A stretch of DNA of 64,000 nt from Sphingomonas sp. (lineage in GTDB: Bacteria > Pseudomonadota > Alphaproteobacteria > Sphingomonadales > Sphingomonadaceae): assembly GCF_003248515.1 (NCBI RefSeq), contig NZ_QFOB01000002.1, forward strand, positions 248,001 through 312,000. Direction: 5' to 3'. The translations under genes were made by a program, and so were the position numbers. Positions 35,551 to 45,833 of the stretch are shown here, in pieces (position 1 is the stretch's first letter; the number at the start of each line of letters is the position of its first letter). Below the pieces are notes generated by a model. The model saw only the letters and a list, made by a program, of their open reading frames with translations. It was not told the origin of the DNA and ran no database searches.

Positions 35551-37488
35551 TCACTTCACCCGGTTGGCGATCAGATCGTCCACAACGCCGGGGTCCGCCA
35601 GCGTGCTGGTGTCGCCCAGGCTGGAAACGTCTCCTTCGGCCACCTTGCGCAGGATCCGGCGCATGATCTTGCCGGAGCGCGTCTTGGGCAGGCCGGGGGC
35701 GAACTGGATCGCATCCGGCGTCGCGATCGGGCCGATCTCCTCGCGCACCCAGGCGCGCAGCGCCTTGCGCAGATCCTCGCTCGCCTCGACATCGGCGTTC
35801 AGCGTCACATAAGCGTAGATGCCCTGGCCCTTGATGTCGTGGGGGAAGCCCACCACCGCCGCCTCGGCCACCGTCTCGTGCAGCACCAGCGCGCTTTCCA
35901 CTTCGGCGGTGCCCATGCGATGGCCGGAAACGTTGATGACGTCATCTACCCGGCCGGTGATCCACCAATAGCCGTCCGCGTCGCGGCGGGCGCCGTCGCC
36001 GGTGGTATAGACGCCCGGATAGGTCGTGAAATAGGCCTGGAAGAAGCGTTCGGGATCGCCCCATACGCCGCGCATCTGGCCGGGCCAGGATCGGGCGATG
36101 ACGAGATTGCCTTCGGCAGCGCCCTCCAGCGCCCTGCCTTCCGGATCCAGCAGCTTGGGCTCGACACCGAAGAAGGGCGTCGTCGCCGATCCCGGCTTCA
36201 GGGCGGTGGCGCCGGGCAGCGGGGTGATCATGTGCCCGCCCGTTTCCGTCTGCCACCATGTGTCCACGATCGGGCAGCGCCCCTCGCCAACGATCTCGTG
36301 ATACCAGCGCCATGCCTCGGGATTGATCGGTTCGCCCACCGTGCCCAGCAGCTTCAGCGAGGTGCGGCTCGTGCTCGTGACATGCTCGTCGCCCTCCTTC
36401 ATCAGCGCGCGCAGCGCCGTCGGGGCGGTGTAGAGGATCTCCACCCGGTGCCGATCCACCACCTGCCAGATGCGGCTGGCATCCGGCCAGTTGGGCACGC
36501 CTTCATACATCAGGGTGGTGCCGCCATTCGCGAGCGGGCCATAGACGATATAGCTGTGGCCGGTGACCCAGCCGATATCGGCTGCGCACCAGTAGATCTG
36601 GCCGGGGCGATAATCGAACACCGCCTCGTGCGTGAGGCTTGCCCAGAGGAGATAGCCGCCACCGGTGTGCATCACGCCCTTGGGCTTGCCGGTCGATCCG
36701 CTGGTGTAGAGGATGAAGAGCGGGTCCTCGGCGCCCATCGGCTCGGCCGGGCAATCGGGGGAGGCGTCGGCGAGCGCGGCCGCGTAATCCACGTCGCGCC
36801 CCTCGACCATCGTGACCTTGCCGCCGGTCGCCGCGACGACGATCACCGTCTCCACGATCGGCGCGTGCCTGATGGCCGCATCGACATTGGCCTTGAGCGG
36901 CACGGCCCTGCCACCGCGCCGGCCTTCGTCGGCGGTGATCACCACCGTCGATCCGCAATCCTCGATCCGGCCCGCCAGCGCTTCGGGCGAAAAGCCGCCG
37001 AACACGACCGAGTGGATCGCGCCGATGCGCGCGCAGGCGAGCAGGGCCACCGCCGCTTCCGGGATCATCGGCATGTAAACGGTGACGCGATCGCCTTTCT
37101 TCACGCCCCGCGCCTTCAGCACGTTGGCGAGCCGGCAGACCTGTTCGTAAAGCTCCAGATAGGTCAGCGTGCGGGGCGCCTCGGCGGGATCGTCCGGTTC
37201 CCAGATGATCGCGGTGGCGTCGCCCCGGCTCGCCAGATGGCGATCGAGGCAGTTGGCGGAAACGTTCAGCCGGCCATCCGCAAACCAGCGGACGCCGAAA
37301 TTCTCCTTCCCGAAATCGCTTTCATCGGCCCTGGTGGGGAAAGCGAGCCAATCCAGCCTCTTCGCCTGATCCAGCCAGAAAGCCTCCGCATCATCGATGG
37401 AGGCACGATACATCGTCTCGTAGCGGTCGGCATTCACCTTCGCATGCGCCGCCCAGTCTGCGGGAACGGCATAGACCTCGTCGTTCAA
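35551..37488 (-). CDS. acs: Acetate--CoA ligase (acetyl-CoA synthetase)
   Basis: A 645-residue AMP-forming synthetase activating acetate to acetyl-CoA through acetyl-AMP. Family motifs are complete: the P-loop-like YTSGSTGKPKG, the DTWWQTETGG acyl-pocket motif with the Trp that selects short acids, YTTGDGARRD, and PKTRSGKIMRR carrying the Lys that is acetylated to switch the enzyme off. The start is a TTG preceded four bases away by GGAGGG; the nearby ATG is in another frame. The symporter gene lies 84 bp upstream on the same strand and may share transcription, which would fit uptake and use of organic acids but is not proven. Confidence 0.97.
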   Translation of the reverse strand: MNDEVYAVPADWAAHAKVNADRYETMYRASIDDAEAFWLDQAKRLDWLAFPTRADESDFGKENFGVRWFADGRLNVSANCLDRHLASRGDATAIIWEPDDPAEAPRTLTYLELYEQVCRLANVLKARGVKKGDRVTVYMPMIPEAAVALLACARIGAIHSVVFGGFSPEALAGRIEDCGSTVVITADEGRRGGRAVPLKANVDAAIRHAPIVETVIVVAATGGKVTMVEGRDVDYAAALADASPDCPAEPMGAEDPLFILYTSGSTGKPKGVMHTGGGYLLWASLTHEAVFDYRPGQIYWCAADIGWVTGHSYIVYGPLANGGTTLMYEGVPNWPDASRIWQVVDRHRVEILYTAPTALRALMKEGDEHVTSTSRTSLKLLGTVGEPINPEAWRWYHEIVGEGRCPIVDTWWQTETGGHMITPLPGATALKPGSATTPFFGVEPKLLDPEGRALEGAAEGNLVIARSWPGQMRGVWGDPERFFQAYFTTYPGVYTTGDGARRDADGYWWITGRVDDVINVSGHRMGTAEVESALVLHETVAEAAVVGFPHDIKGQGIYAYVTLNADVEASEDLRKALRAWVREEIGPIATPDAIQFAPGLPKTRSGKIMRRILRKVAEGDVSSLGDTSTLADPGVVDDLIANRVK

Positions 37489-37572
37489 TCATCCCTCCAA
37501 CGCTCGCCGGTCGCGCCGGCGTTCCGTCCGGAGGCTAGCCTTGCCGCGCTTTACCCCACAAGTGCGTGAAAC

Positions 37573-38553
37573 TCACGCACGGTTGCGCAAAGCTGCATCG
37601 TCGCGATTGGCGAAGCCGCGGGCGATGAAGGCGCAGGCCATCAGCTGCATCTGGTGGAAGATCATCAGCGGCAGCACGATCACGCCCGCCTCCCCGCCGG
37701 GGAAGAGAACGCGCGCCATCGGCACGCCCTGCACCAGGCTCTTCTTGGTGCCGCAGAAGAGAAGCGCGATGCGATCCTCGCGGGCGAAGCCGAAGAGCCC
37801 GCCCAGCCCCCAGCTGAAGGCGAGGCCGATGACCAGCAGGATCGCGTTGATGACGAACAGCATCGCCAGCGCCGCCGGCGGCAGCTGGTGCCAGATCCCG
37901 CCCAGCACGGCGGCGGAAAACGCGCTGTAGACGGCGATCACGATCGTCGAGCGATCGGTGAGGCTCACGAGTTGCTTGTTGCGCGCGATCCAGTCTTTCA
38001 GCCACGGCCGCATCAGATGGCCGACGATGAAGGGCACCAGGATCTGGAGCGCCACTTCGCCCATCCCTTCCAGCCCGCTGCTGCCGCCACGCGTGCCGGC
38101 GAGCAGGCCCATCAGCAGCGGCGTGAGGATCACGCCCAGCATCTGCGATGCCGATGCCGATGCCACGGCCGCGCCGACATTGCCGTGCGCCATGGCGACG
38201 AAGGCGATGGCGGATTGCACGGTGCTGGGCAGGCAGGCGAGAAACAGGATGCCCAGCACAAGCGGGGCGGGGACGATGCCCGCCAGCGCATGCATCGCGA
38301 TCACGCCCACGATCGGAAACATCACGAAGGTCGTGCCGAGGATGGCGAGATGCAGCCGCCAGTGCGTGATACCCGCCACGATCTGCTCGCGCGCCAGCTT
38401 CGCGCCATGGAAGAAGAAGAGCAGCACCACCGTCACCGTGGAAAGCCAGCCGACCGCAACCGCGAAGGTTCCGCGTGCGGGCAGGAAGCTGGCGAGGAGG
38501 ACGGTTCCGATCAAAACGAGCAGGAACGGGTCGGGAATGATCTTCTTGAGCAT
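37573..38553 (-). CDS. Bile acid:sodium symporter family protein
   Basis: A 326-residue membrane protein with about ten hydrophobic segments, of the SBF-like/YfeH branch of the BASS family. Signature stretches include FLACLPSTVQSAIAFVAMAHGN and SASASQMLGVILTPLL, and late in the protein LLFCGTKKSLVQGVPMA, which lies in the conserved crossing-helix region. BASS proteins couple Na+ to uptake of organic anions; bacterial members often carry keto acids or pantoate rather than bile salts. The substrate cannot be told from sequence. The C-terminus ends in a short charged tail (GFANRDDAALRNRA). Confidence 0.9.
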   Translation of the reverse strand: MLKKIIPDPFLLVLIGTVLLASFLPARGTFAVAVGWLSTVTVVLLFFFHGAKLAREQIVAGITHWRLHLAILGTTFVMFPIVGVIAMHALAGIVPAPLVLGILFLACLPSTVQSAIAFVAMAHGNVGAAVASASASQMLGVILTPLLMGLLAGTRGGSSGLEGMGEVALQILVPFIVGHLMRPWLKDWIARNKQLVSLTDRSTIVIAVYSAFSAAVLGGIWHQLPPAALAMLFVINAILLVIGLAFSWGLGGLFGFAREDRIALLFCGTKKSLVQGVPMARVLFPGGEAGVIVLPLMIFHQMQLMACAFIARGFANRDDAALRNRA

Positions 38554-38885
38554 GATTTCGCTTTGGCAGGCGCCGCGCGCAATGGAAAGGCGATCCTTGT
38601 CAGGATTTTTGCCGTCTCTCCGCCATGCGCCTTTCCTCTTCCCTGCTCACGATTCCGGTGGCCGCGCCGCGTGCCTCGGCCACCCGCCTGAGGAAGGACA
38701 GGCCTTAGCAGGGCGCGTGCCTTTCCAGATGGGCCAGCAACTGGGGATCGGATGTGATCGCCGATGACAGGTGCGCACGCACCGTCCTGCGCCACCCCGC
38801 CAGATAATCCCCACGCGCCGCACGCGGGGGCGTCATTCGCGATGGATGACGCCCCGCATCGAGACTGCTAAGCGCGCGGCCGATC
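38554..38885. other. Intergenic region between the symporter and prfC
   Basis: These 332 bp separate two divergent genes and should hold both promoters. On the plus strand an ATG at 38624 opens a 27-codon frame beginning MRLSSSLLTIPVAAP that could be a truncated leader. On the minus strand a 43-codon frame (38836 to 38705) encodes GDYLAGWRRTVRAHLSSAIT and similar; it has protein-like composition but no ribosome binding site or known family. I count neither as a gene. Confidence 0.3.
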
Positions 38886-40466
38886 ATGGCCTCCCAGAAC
38901 ATTCCCCCCCGTCGCACTTTCGCGATCATCTCCCACCCGGACGCGGGCAAGACCACGCTGACGGAAAAGCTGCTGCTGTTCGGCGGCGCGATCCATGCGG
39001 CGGGCGAGGTGCGCGCGCGCGGCCAGGCGCGGCGCGCGCGATCGGACTGGATGAAGATCGAGCAGCAGCGCGGCATCTCCGTCACCTCCAGCGTGATGAC
39101 GTTCGAGCGCAGCGGCATCACCTTCAATCTGCTGGATACGCCGGGCCACGAGGATTTCTCGGAAGATACGTATCGCACGCTGACGGCGGTGGATTCGGCC
39201 GTGATGGTGATCGATGCGGCGCGCGGCATCGAGGCGCAGACGCGCAAGCTGTTCGAGGTCTGCCGCCTGCGCAACGTGCCTATCATCACCTTCGTCAACA
39301 AGGTGGACCGCGAGGGGCGCGACGGCTTCGCGCTTCTGGACGAGATTGCCGATGCGCTGGCGCTGGATGTCTGCCCGATGAGCTGGCCCGCCGGCATGGG
39401 CGGCGAATTCGAGGGCATTTACGATCTTGCGCGGGACCGCATCTATCTGCCGGCCGACGATGCCACCGGCGCCTATGAAGGCCGCTGGGAGGCGACCGAG
39501 GGGCTCGACGATGCCAGGCTCGATGGCCTGCTATCCGGACAGGCGCTGTCCCGCCTGCGCGAGGAGGCCGAGCTGGCGCAGGGCGGCTATGCGGCCTTCG
39601 ATGTCGCCGCCTATCGCGCGGGCGATCTCACTCCGGTCTATTTCGGCTCCGCGCTGAAGGATTTCGGCGTCGAGCAACTGATCGACGCGCTGGCCGAGCA
39701 TGCGCCCCCGCCGCGCGCCCAGCCGGCGGAGCCGCGCGAGGTGAAGCCCGAGGAGACGGCCGTCGCGGGCTTCATCTTCAAGGTGCAGGCGAACATGAAT
39801 CCGCAGCATCGCGATCGTATCGCCTTCATGCGGCTGTGCGCGGGGCGGTTCCGGCGCGGCATGAAGCTGGCCCAGATCGGCACGGGCAAGACGATCGCGG
39901 TGCATTCCCCCCTGCTGTTCATGGCGCGCGATCGCGAACTGGCGGACGAAGCCTTTCCCGGCGACATCATCGGCATCCCCAATCACGGCACGCTGCGCGT
40001 GGGCGATACGCTGACCGAGGGGGAGGAACTGCGCTTCACCGGCCTGCCGAACTTCGCGCCGGAAATATTGCGCCGCGTGCGTCTGGCCGATCCCACCAAG
40101 ACCAAGCAGCTGCGCAACGCGCTCAACGACATGGCCGAGGAGGGGATCATGCAGGTCTTCCATCCCTCGATCGGATCGCAGTGGATCGTGGGCGTGGTGG
40201 GCCAGCTCCAGCTGGAAGTGCTGATCTCGCGCCTGTCGGCGGAATATAAGGTGGATGCGGGCTTCGAGCCTTCGCCCTGGGATACGGCGCGTTGGGTGAC
40301 GGGCGATCAGAAGCTGATCGATGCCTTCATCGGCGATCATCGCTCCGCCATGGCAGAGGATCGCGATGGCGCGCCCGTCTTCATGGCGAAGGACAGCTGG
40401 GAGCTGAGCTACGTGCAGCAGCGTAATCCCGACATCCGCTTCGCCGCCACGAAGGACCGGCGGTAA
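38886..40466 (+). CDS. prfC: Peptide chain release factor 3
   Basis: A 526-residue translational GTPase that recycles RF1 and RF2 from the ribosome. The G domain has G1 SHPDAGKTTLTEK, a switch-1 region around DWMKIEQQRGISVTSS, G3 DTPGHEDFSEDT, G4 NKVDRE and G5 near GSA. Domain II follows at about 285-390 (AGFIFKVQANMNPQHRDRIA) and domain III to the end. Length and the SDWMKIEQQRGISVTS segment distinguish RF3 from EF-G and tetracycline-protection proteins. The upstream ribosome binding site is weak. It ends in FAATKDRR, slightly shorter than the enterobacterial protein. Confidence 0.96.
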   Translation: MASQNIPPRRTFAIISHPDAGKTTLTEKLLLFGGAIHAAGEVRARGQARRARSDWMKIEQQRGISVTSSVMTFERSGITFNLLDTPGHEDFSEDTYRTLTAVDSAVMVIDAARGIEAQTRKLFEVCRLRNVPIITFVNKVDREGRDGFALLDEIADALALDVCPMSWPAGMGGEFEGIYDLARDRIYLPADDATGAYEGRWEATEGLDDARLDGLLSGQALSRLREEAELAQGGYAAFDVAAYRAGDLTPVYFGSALKDFGVEQLIDALAEHAPPPRAQPAEPREVKPEETAVAGFIFKVQANMNPQHRDRIAFMRLCAGRFRRGMKLAQIGTGKTIAVHSPLLFMARDRELADEAFPGDIIGIPNHGTLRVGDTLTEGEELRFTGLPNFAPEILRRVRLADPTKTKQLRNALNDMAEEGIMQVFHPSIGSQWIVGVVGQLQLEVLISRLSAEYKVDAGFEPSPWDTARWVTGDQKLIDAFIGDHRSAMAEDRDGAPVFMAKDSWELSYVQQRNPDIRFAATKDRR

Positions 40467-40577
40467 GCTTCCTGCCCTCTCCGGAAGGGAAGGAATGGGA
40501 GGCGGGATATCGGCGGCCGACGAGGCCGCAACCGGAGCGACCCGCCCCTGATCCCTCCCTTTCAGGACGGGGAGACG

Positions 40578-41855
40578 TTAGGGCTTCACCAGTCCGCGAA
40601 AAGGCGCGTCATCCCCGTCGCCGGCCTTCGCCGGTAGCCCCAGCACATCGCGCAGCAGCGGGTAGACGTCCACATTGTCGAACGGCGCCAGCTTCCGCGC
40701 GGTGGGGAAGGCCGGGCCGTTGGCGATGAAGAGCGCCGCCATCTCCGGCGCGCGATTGTCGAAGCCGTGCGTGCCTTTCTCGTCGAATGGTTTGTCGGCC
40801 ACGCTCCAGCCCACCTCCGTCATGCAGAAATAAGGGGGGATGCGCGGATTGGTGCCGTAATGCAGGCGCGCCGGTATCTCGGCCTTGCGCCAGCATTGCG
40901 CATGATCGTGCGGCTTCAGCAGCGTGGCTTCCAGCGCCTTCTCATGGCCGGCGACCGGATAGAAGGACGCGAACGGCCCCGTTTCGAAGGCGCGCGCATC
41001 CGCCGCGCTGGCCAGGCTCGCCAGCGGCACGGTGCGCGCATTGTCGATCCCCGCCATGCCGTGATCGGCGACGATCACGAAATTCACCGGCTGGCCCAGC
41101 GCCTTCAGCCCGGCCACGAGGCGGCCGATTTCGGCATCCAGTTCGCCCAGCGCCTTCGTCACCTCGGCGGAATCCGGGCCATATTTGTGGCCGGCCGTAT
41201 CGATCGTGTCGAAATAGGCCGTCACGAATTTCGGGCGCACGTCGGCCGGGCGGCGCATCCAGTCCAGCAGGGTTTCGACGCGCTGGTGCGATGGGATGGC
41301 GATGTTGAACTGCTGCCAGTCGTCAGGCCGCGTTCCGCCGTCGATATAATCGAACACGTCCTTCTTCTTGACGCCGCCCACCGCGACATTGCTGCCCGGC
41401 CAGAACATCGTGGCGCTGCGGATGCCGGCCTTTTCGGCGGCCACCCAGATTGGCTCGGCGGCGTTCCACCAGAAGGGATCGTCGGTGGACATGGTGAATT
41501 TCTCGCCCGGCCGCGCGATATCCTCCATATTGTTGGAGACGATGCCGTGATGATCGGGAACGAGGCCCGTCACGAGCGTCCAGTGATTGGGGAAGGTCTT
41601 CGAAGGGTAGGAGGGGCGCATCGCCGCGGTGAGCCCGCCGCCCGCCAGCGCGGAAAGAGCGGGCGTCGCGCCGCGATCCAGATAGTCCGCCCGGAAGCCG
41701 TCGATCGAAATCAGGATCGTCACCGGCGCGCGCTGCTCCGCCGTGACGGCGGCGGGGGCTGCGGAAGCGGCCGGAAGTGGCGGGGTGGGCGCCGTGGCAC
41801 AGGCGGAAAGCGCGCCCAGGAGCGCGAGCGAGGCGAATCGGGAGATCAGGGCCAT
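40578..41855 (-). CDS. ENPP-type phosphodiesterase/pyrophosphatase lipoprotein
   Basis: A 425-residue alkaline-phosphatase-superfamily hydrolase of the nucleotide pyrophosphatase/phosphodiesterase group. The leader MALISRFASLALLGALSAC is a lipoprotein signal with Cys19. Two-metal site residues are visible: Asp in ISIDGFRADYL, the Thr nucleophile in YPSKTFPNHW, Asp/His in DTIDTAGHKYGPD, Asp-His in VADHGM and His in THGFDN. It should split phosphodiester or pyrophosphate bonds of nucleotides or lipid head groups in the periplasm. I chose the ATG at 41855 because it puts the leader at the N-terminus; an ATG 12 codons upstream is possible. A stretch of about 50 residues near QCWRKAEIPARLHYG is typical of bacterial ENPPs. 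Confidence 0.92.
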   Translation of the reverse strand: MALISRFASLALLGALSACATAPTPPLPAASAAPAAVTAEQRAPVTILISIDGFRADYLDRGATPALSALAGGGLTAAMRPSYPSKTFPNHWTLVTGLVPDHHGIVSNNMEDIARPGEKFTMSTDDPFWWNAAEPIWVAAEKAGIRSATMFWPGSNVAVGGVKKKDVFDYIDGGTRPDDWQQFNIAIPSHQRVETLLDWMRRPADVRPKFVTAYFDTIDTAGHKYGPDSAEVTKALGELDAEIGRLVAGLKALGQPVNFVIVADHGMAGIDNARTVPLASLASAADARAFETGPFASFYPVAGHEKALEATLLKPHDHAQCWRKAEIPARLHYGTNPRIPPYFCMTEVGWSVADKPFDEKGTHGFDNRAPEMAALFIANGPAFPTARKLAPFDNVDVYPLLRDVLGLPAKAGDGDDAPFRGLVKP

Positions 41856-42013
41856 GCGCGGACGATGCCCGACGTGTGTGGCACTTTCCATAGCGCGGCT
41901 GTTATCGGCGGATTCCGTGCGCCGTGGCGAGGCGGCCGCGAGCGCGCGTATCCGTCCCGTTGGTGCCTTCCGGGCGCGGCGACAGCCCGGCGGGGCGCCG
42001 ATGCCCGAAGGCG

Positions 42014-42478
42014 CTAGGCTTGCGGCCGCCGCGCGACGAAGATGGTTGCGACGTGGCTCAGCACCGGCTTGTCCTCCTGATTGAGGATCGTGGTGCGCGA
42101 TCGCACGATGCCCACGGCGGGGCGCGAGGCCGATGTCCGCGTCTCCAGCACCTCGGCCTCGGCACGCAGCCGGTCGCCCGGATAGACCGGGGCGATGAAG
42201 CGCAATTCGTCGATCCCCGCCGCGCCGAGCGAGGCGAAGCCGAGCGGCGCCCAATGATCCACCGTCATCCGCATCCCGATCGAGGCGGTATGCCATCCGC
42301 TCGCCGCCAGCCGGCCGAAGAGGGGGCTTTTTGCCGCCGCCTCGTCATCCACATGGAAGGGCTGCGGATCATAGCGTGTCGCGAAATCGAGGACTTCCTC
42401 GCGCGTCACCGGATAATCGCCATAGCGGTCGATCCGGCCGACCGCGATATCCTCGAACCAGAGGCGCGGCGCGCCCAT
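42014..42478 (-). CDS. MaoC family dehydratase
   Basis: A 154-residue hot-dog fold protein of the MaoC/(R)-specific enoyl-CoA hydratase type. The hydratase-2 motif is present as YDPQPFHVDDEAA with the catalytic Asp and His, followed by GLAASGWHTA-type sequence (here RLAASGWHTASIGMRM). The later ELRFIAPVYPGDRLRAEAEV is the conserved hot-dog helix and strand. It probably hydrates an enoyl-CoA thioester, but MaoC paralogues are many and the substrate is open. The start overlaps the ychF stop by one base (TGATG), so the two are co-translated, a linkage with no obvious pathway logic. Confidence 0.93.
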   Translation of the reverse strand: MGAPRLWFEDIAVGRIDRYGDYPVTREEVLDFATRYDPQPFHVDDEAAAKSPLFGRLAASGWHTASIGMRMTVDHWAPLGFASLGAAGIDELRFIAPVYPGDRLRAEAEVLETRTSASRPAVGIVRSRTTILNQEDKPVLSHVATIFVARRPQA

Positions 42479-43575
42479 CAGACGTTGAACCGGAAGAGCA
42501 TCACGTCCCCGTCATGGACCACATAGTCCTTGCCTTCGGAGCGGAGCTTGCCTGCTTCGCGCGCGCCGGCCTCGCCCTTGCAGGCGACGAAATCCGCGAA
42601 GGCGATCGTTTCGGCGCGGATGAAGCCGCGCTCGAAATCCGAATGGATGGCGCCGGCCGCCTGCGGCGCCTTCGCGCCCATCGGGATCGTCCAGGCGCGC
42701 GCCTCCTTCGGCCCCGCCGTGAAGAAGGTCTGGAGGTGGAGCAGATCATATCCCGCGCGAATCACGCGGGCGAGGCCGGTTTCCTTCAGGCCCAGATCGG
42801 AGAGGAAATCGGCCCGGTCGGCGGGATCGAGCGTCACGATCTCGGCCTCGATCGCGGCGGAGACGATCACGGCCTTCGCGCCTTCGGCCTCCGCCTTGGC
42901 GAAGACCTTGGCGGAAAGCGCATTGCCCTCGGCGGCGGCGCCCTCCTCGACATTACAGACGTAGAGGACGGGCTTGGCCGTCAGCAGCTGCGCCTGGCCG
43001 AAGACGCGCTTCTCATCCTCATCCTTCGGCTGGGCGAGGCGGGCGGGCTTGCCGTCTCGCAGCAGATCCAGCGCCTGACCCAGGATGGAGGCGGCAATCT
43101 TCGCCTCCTTGTCGCCCTGCGTCGCCTTCTTCTGGAAGGCCGGCACGCGCTTTTCGAGGCTTTCGAGATCGGAGAGCATCAGCTCCGTCTCCACCGTTTC
43201 GGCGTCCGCGATCGGATCCACCTTGCCCTCGACATGGGTCACCTCGCCCTCGAAGCAGCGCAGGACGTGGATGATCGCATCGCATTCGCGGATATTGCCC
43301 AGGAACTGGTTGCCCAGGCCCTCGCCCTTGCTCGCTCCGCGCACCAGCCCGGCAATGTCGACGAAGCCCAGCTGCGTCTCGATGATCTTGGCCGATCCCG
43401 CGATGCGCGCGATATCGTCCAGCCGGGGATCGGGCACGGCCACCTGGCCCACATTGGGCTCGATCGTGCAGAACGGATAATTGGCGGCCTGCGCGGCCGC
43501 CGTCTCGGTCAAGGCGTTGAAGAGCGTCGACTTGCCCACGTTCGGCAGGCCGACGATGCCGCAGCGGAATCCCAT
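42478..43575 (-). CDS. ychF: Redox-regulated ATPase YchF (Obg family)
   Basis: A 365-residue Obg-like P-loop protein that prefers ATP over GTP and associates with ribosomes. Visible motifs are G1 GLPNVGKSTLFNAL, G3 DIAGLVRGASKGEGLGNQFL, and a degenerate G4 (CNVEE in place of NKxD) that explains the loss of GTP specificity. A coiled-coil insertion lies at about 125-200, and the TGS domain is at the C-terminus (LQTFFTAGPKEARAWTIPMG to the end). AAGG lies eight bases before the ATG. It is followed, with stop/start overlap, by the MaoC gene. Confidence 0.97.
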   Translation of the reverse strand: MGFRCGIVGLPNVGKSTLFNALTETAAAQAANYPFCTIEPNVGQVAVPDPRLDDIARIAGSAKIIETQLGFVDIAGLVRGASKGEGLGNQFLGNIRECDAIIHVLRCFEGEVTHVEGKVDPIADAETVETELMLSDLESLEKRVPAFQKKATQGDKEAKIAASILGQALDLLRDGKPARLAQPKDEDEKRVFGQAQLLTAKPVLYVCNVEEGAAAEGNALSAKVFAKAEAEGAKAVIVSAAIEAEIVTLDPADRADFLSDLGLKETGLARVIRAGYDLLHLQTFFTAGPKEARAWTIPMGAKAPQAAGAIHSDFERGFIRAETIAFADFVACKGEAGAREAGKLRSEGKDYVVHDGDVMLFRFNV

Positions 43576-43753
43576 CGGGAAAGCCTTCGTCAGTAAGGGG
43601 TATGGAAGGCGGCGCTCCTAGCCGGTGGGGGCGGGGGAGCGCAACAGCGAGGCGCATGGCCGCTGGGGATCGCGCGGGCCGGGCGGCGGATCGGCCCTGC
43701 GCGGCGAAACTTCGTTCAACCTCTCGAAAGGGGCGCAAGGGCAGTCGCTCGGC

Positions 43754-44680
43754 ATGACCTTTCCCTCCGATGGCGCCCCTGTCCGGCGCCGCACTTTCCT
43801 GTCATCGGCTCTCGCGGGCGCCGGAACGCTCGCTCTGTCGCGCCCCGCCACTGCCGCGTCGCCGTCGCATCCCGCAGGCGGGCTCACCGCGCAGACGACC
43901 GAAGGCCCTTATTATCTGGCGCTCAACCTCAATCGGGCGGACATCACCGAGGGCCTGAGCGGCATTCCACTGGACGTGACGTTCACCGTCGTCGACGAAA
44001 TCGGCCGGCCTTATGAGGGCGCGCTCGTCGATATCTGGCATTGCGATGCGCAGGGCCTCTATTCCGGCTTCGATCAGCCGGGCGTGGCGATGAAGGGCAA
44101 GACGTTCCTGCGCGGCACTTTGCCCGTTGGGGCGGATGGCGCCGCCACCTTCCATTCCATCTATCCTGGCTGGTATCAGGGGCGCACCACGCACATCCAT
44201 TTCAAGGTGCGGCGCGGCGCGCTGACCAACCTCACCTCGCAATTCTTCCTGCCGGATACGCTGAGCGAATATCTCTACACGCAGGTGGAGGCCTATCGCC
44301 GCTCGGAACTGCGCGATACGCTGAATTCGGAAGACGGCATCGCCATAGAAGCGGGGGCGACGGTGGAAGGCGCCGTGCGCGAAAGTGCAGGCCGCTATGT
44401 CGCGTCGCTGCTCGTCCGGGTCGATCGCAACGCCAATCCGGCGATCGATCGCCCGCCCGCGCCCGGCGAGGGAGGGCCTGGCGGTTTTCCGCCGGGGCCG
44501 CCGCCCGGCGCGCCTCCGGGCGGGCCGTTTCCCGGCGGGGGCGGGCGGCCGGTTCCGGGTAGTCCGCCCCCCGGGCAGGCCGCGCTGACGGGCGAAAAGC
44601 GCGTGGCGGCCTTGCTGCCGACAGCGCCACGTTCGGCGCATCAGCCTCCCCCGCCGCCGCCGGGCATGAAGCGGAGCTAG
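43754..44680 (+). CDS. Tat-exported intradiol ring-cleavage dioxygenase with Pro/Gly-rich tail
   Basis: A 308-residue protein of the catechol/protocatechuate-type dioxygenase fold. It starts with a twin-arginine leader (PVRRRTFLSSALAGAGTLAL). The non-haem Fe(III) ligands are in place: Tyr103 (DAQGLYSG), Tyr141, His147 and His149 (GWYQGRTTHIHF). It should cleave a catechol-like aromatic ring between its hydroxyls, outside the cytoplasm. After about residue 235 the chain turns into a low-complexity tail of PPGAPPGGPFPGGGG type ending in PPPPPPGMKRS, which is not part of the catalytic fold. There are no beta-ketoadipate genes nearby, so a classical catabolic role is unlikely. Confidence 0.9.
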   Translation: MTFPSDGAPVRRRTFLSSALAGAGTLALSRPATAASPSHPAGGLTAQTTEGPYYLALNLNRADITEGLSGIPLDVTFTVVDEIGRPYEGALVDIWHCDAQGLYSGFDQPGVAMKGKTFLRGTLPVGADGAATFHSIYPGWYQGRTTHIHFKVRRGALTNLTSQFFLPDTLSEYLYTQVEAYRRSELRDTLNSEDGIAIEAGATVEGAVRESAGRYVASLLVRVDRNANPAIDRPPAPGEGGPGGFPPGPPPGAPPGGPFPGGGGRPVPGSPPPGQAALTGEKRVAALLPTAPRSAHQPPPPPPGMKRS

Positions 44681-44702
44681 GGCGCACGCGGCGCCGCGCC
44701 GA

Positions 44703-45833
<1,131 letters not shown>

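Noticed and set aside
38705..38836. A 43-codon minus-strand frame beside prfC
   Set aside because: No ribosome binding site and no family match; kept only as a note in the intergenic entry.
38886..40466. Release factor 3 as an EF-G or ribosome-protection resistance protein
   Set aside because: Length of 526 residues and the SDWMKIEQQRGISVTS switch region are those of RF3; domains IV and V of EF-G are absent.
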